This document shows, in pieces, positions 32,796 through 34,468 of a stretch of 34,468 nt of DNA (its first letter is position 1; every line of letters begins with the position of its first letter). The notes under the pieces are model-generated. The model was not told the origin of the DNA. It ran no database searches and worked only from the letters and a program-made list of their open reading frames with translations. A program made the translations under genes and the position numbers. Source of the stretch: Bodo saltans (taxonomy: Eukaryota; Euglenozoa; Kinetoplastea; Eubodonida; Bodonidae); the NCBI GenBank assembly GCA_001460835.1, contig CYKH01002245.1, forward strand, positions 1,253-35,720. Reading direction: 5' to 3'.

Positions 32796-34468
32796 ATGCC
32801 CCTTTTCAGTCCGAGTTACGCCTTGTTGGTGGCCTTGTTGCTTGCAGGTCTGCAAGGTCTTGCCGTAGCCGCAACGCCCATGTGCGGCTGTGAGCACCGC
32901 TACGCACTGTTGATGGACTTGTACGTGGCTACTAACGGACCTCAATGGATCAATCGTAATGGCTGGTCCTTGACACCGTCTGACTGCAACGTAGATTGGT
33001 ATGGAGTGACGTGCAGCTCAGGAGACGTTGTTAGTATTGCGCTAGCCGCTAATAACCTTGTCGGCACACTCCCCTCGTCGTGGTGGAACATGACGCGCAT
33101 TCTGAGCATCACGTTGTACAGCAACGGCCTCTCTGGAACTCTTCCACCTGAATGGTCAAGCATGATGCAGATCACTACGCTGCTCATGTACGGCAACAGT
33201 TTGAGCGGGTCCCTCCCTAGTGCGTGGTCGTTAATGGCACGCCTCAACAACCTTCAACTCTTCAGCAATAATTTGAACGGATCCCTCCCAACCCATTGGT
33301 CCGCAATGTCCTCACTGCAGTTGCTCTACTTGTACAGCAACAAACTGAGTGGGTCGCTCCCTAGCTCGTGGTCAGCCTTGACCGCGCTCACCGGCTTGGC
33401 GCTCTCGAGCAATAGCCTCACTGGAACCCTCCCCGAATCATGGTCAGCGATATCCTCACTACGGATATTCTACTTATACAGCAACGGTCTCACTGGCACA
33501 CTTCCCTCGTCTTGGCGCAACATGACCAGCATGGTGGCCCTCCGGTGCTTTCTCAATAGCCTCTCTGGGACCCTTCCGCCTGAGTGGTCGAGCATGACGC
33601 AGATCACTACTCTTGCTCTGTACATCAACCACCTGAGCGGATCCCTCCCTAGCGAGTGGTCGCCAATGACAGGTCTTACCAACCTTCAACTCTACAGCAA
33701 CAGCCTGAGCGGGTCACTTCCTAGCGCGTGGTCAAGCATGTCCTCGGTGCAGCTGCTCTACTTGTACAGCAACAGTCTCAGCGGCACACTCCCCTCGTCT
33801 TGGCGCAACATGACCAGCATGGTGGACCTGACGCTTTCTGGCAACAGTCTGAGTGGTGGCCTTCCTCAAAGTTGGGCGAGAATGAGCAATCTTTGCCAAT
33901 TGAATGTGCAAGACAATTGCCTCTCTGGGGTGGTACCGCCGTCGTTCGTTAACCTGAGCCAACTGATAAGCTTCGGTGGTCTGAATTTATGTCACACTAA
34001 GGTACGAGGAGGCACCAACGTGTCCAGATGCACAGGAGGGGATTGGCCAACAGAATGCTATCGGCTTGTTTCCCAATCGCACACATTAGTGACAATATCG
34101 CCTACAGATCGCCGAAGAAGTCGTTCCTCAACGCAATCACCGTCTGATCCGATGGGCACGACTACTGTGAGCAGCGTATCGCGATCAAGCACCACATCGC
34201 AATCTCGTAGCGCGTCACACTCACTGTCGAAGTCCACAACCTCATCTATCGTGCAATGCGCACTTCTCCCTTCGGAAATGGTCGACGTTTTGCTTGCGCC
34301 GCTAACGGACGTGGCGGAGCTACTGTTAAGTAGTTCGTTGCTTGCAGCTGTCGTCTCTGGATCATCCTACACCTGGGTGAACAGCAACGACACCACTCTG
34401 CACATGATCGGATCCCCAATCGAGCGGCGCGTGCTAACGTCATTGCCGTATGTAGGACTTAACATCAC
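32796..34468 (+). CDS. LRR surface protein with PSA/GP46-like repeats (3' end beyond the window)
   Basis: Open from the ATG at 32796 to the window edge: 557 complete codons without a stop. It has a signal peptide (MPLFSPSYALLVALLLAGLQ, cleavage near VAA), an N-terminal cap with C-x-C, then LYVATNG, WINRNGW, and NVDWYGVTC. About twelve 24-residue repeats follow (33042-33945) of consensus GTLPxxWSxMxxLxxLxLYSNxLS. Next are a C-cap with paired cysteines (CHTKV... SRC ... ECYRLV), a Ser/Thr/Arg-rich linker (about 34110-34250) and the start of a further domain. The repeat GTLPPEWSSM is the hallmark seen in Leishmania PSA/GP46, where the protein is GPI-anchored and binds host or matrix factors. The cap and layout match the gene at 13263, so a membrane region downstream is likely, but it is not in view. 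Role: probably prey or surface recognition, or defence against lysis. Confidence 0.88.
   Translation, partial: MPLFSPSYALLVALLLAGLQGLAVAATPMCGCEHRYALLMDLYVATNGPQWINRNGWSLTPSDCNVDWYGVTCSSGDVVSIALAANNLVGTLPSSWWNMTRILSITLYSNGLSGTLPPEWSSMMQITTLLMYGNSLSGSLPSAWSLMARLNNLQLFSNNLNGSLPTHWSAMSSLQLLYLYSNKLSGSLPSSWSALTALTGLALSSNSLTGTLPESWSAISSLRIFYLYSNGLTGTLPSSWRNMTSMVALRCFLNSLSGTLPPEWSSMTQITTLALYINHLSGSLPSEWSPMTGLTNLQLYSNSLSGSLPSAWSSMSSVQLLYLYSNSLSGTLPSSWRNMTSMVDLTLSGNSLSGGLPQSWARMSNLCQLNVQDNCLSGVVPPSFVNLSQLISFGGLNLCHTKVRGGTNVSRCTGGDWPTECYRLVSQSHTLVTISPTDRRRSRSSTQSPSDPMGTTTVSSVSRSSTTSQSRSASHSLSKSTTSSIVQCALLPSEMVDVLLAPLTDVAELLLSSSLLAAVVSGSSYTWVNSNDTTLHMIGSPIERRVLTSLPYVGLNI
33042..33945 (+). repeat. 72-base LRR tandem array with recent higher-order copies
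   Basis: About twelve units of 72 bases. The stretch at 33505-33540 recurs almost unchanged at 33793-33828, a distance of 288 bases (4 units). The stretch around 33128-33178 recurs at about 33560-33610, a distance of 432 bases (6 units). Distances in whole units point to unequal exchange or gene conversion within the array. Confidence 0.85.

Noticed and set aside
33042-33945. Regular 72-base repeats as a satellite or CRISPR array
   Set aside because: They are in-frame leucine-rich-repeat codons within an open gene with a signal peptide.
1-34468. tRNA, rRNA, snoRNA or spliced-leader genes
   Set aside because: I looked for cloverleaf arms, conserved rRNA stretches and C/D boxes by eye in the spacers and saw none. 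A tRNAscan/Infernal run would be needed to exclude small RNAs.

Overview
The window looks like a piece of a kinetoplastid nuclear genome, most likely a free-living bodonid such as Bodo saltans (an inference from gene content and layout, not from a search). Every convincing gene reads on the + strand. None needs an intron. Genes are separated by short spacers, and almost every start codon is preceded by a pyrimidine-rich tract and a first AG a few tens of bases upstream. This is the layout of a polycistronic unit resolved by spliced-leader trans-splicing. I used those AGs to choose starts. Several long open frames begin at TTG or GTG, and I moved them to the first ATG behind the acceptor.

Layout from left to right. 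1-1437 holds decayed coding sequence, probably the remains of a surface-protein C-terminus. 1917-2225 is a small, probably mitochondrial protein. 2447-3886 is a histidine acid phosphatase. 4036-10182 is a very large type I surface glycoprotein. 10402-11064 is a LIM-type zinc protein with a mitochondrial-looking N-terminus. 11653-12666 is the ATG4 autophagy protease. 13263-17409 is a leucine-rich-repeat (LRR) surface protein with a multi-pass C-terminus. It is interrupted by a 300-base assembly gap and by a frame break lying exactly between two copies of a 100-base tandem duplication. 17705-19732 is a protein with eight C2H2 fingers and a mitochondrial-looking N-terminus. 20061-23861 is a DENN-GRAM-dysferlin-domain fusion. 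24116-25636 is a coiled-coil/PDZ-like protein. 25938-29984 is PAN2, the deadenylase exonuclease. 30362-31315 is a RanBP2-type zinc finger/RGG protein, probably mitochondrial. 31316-32795 is a long spacer containing a decayed LRR fragment. 32796 to the window end is a second LRR surface protein, cut by the edge.

Three themes stand out. (1) Surface proteins: a giant glycoprotein and two LRR proteins whose repeats resemble the Leishmania PSA/GP46 repeat (GTLPPEWSSM occurs almost verbatim), plus relics of the same kinds of gene at 900-1250 and 31949-32075. This suggests a birth-and-death surface family. (2) Probable mitochondrial nucleic-acid or protein-binding zinc proteins of three unrelated kinds (LIM, C2H2 x8, RanBP2/RGG). 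(3) Membrane traffic and turnover: acid phosphatase, ATG4 and the DENN-GRAM-DysF protein. Co-location in a kinetoplastid cluster does not by itself imply shared function.

The most novel-looking item is the DENN-GRAM-DysF architecture, which would combine Rab activation, lipid sensing and a peroxin/ferlin membrane module in one chain.
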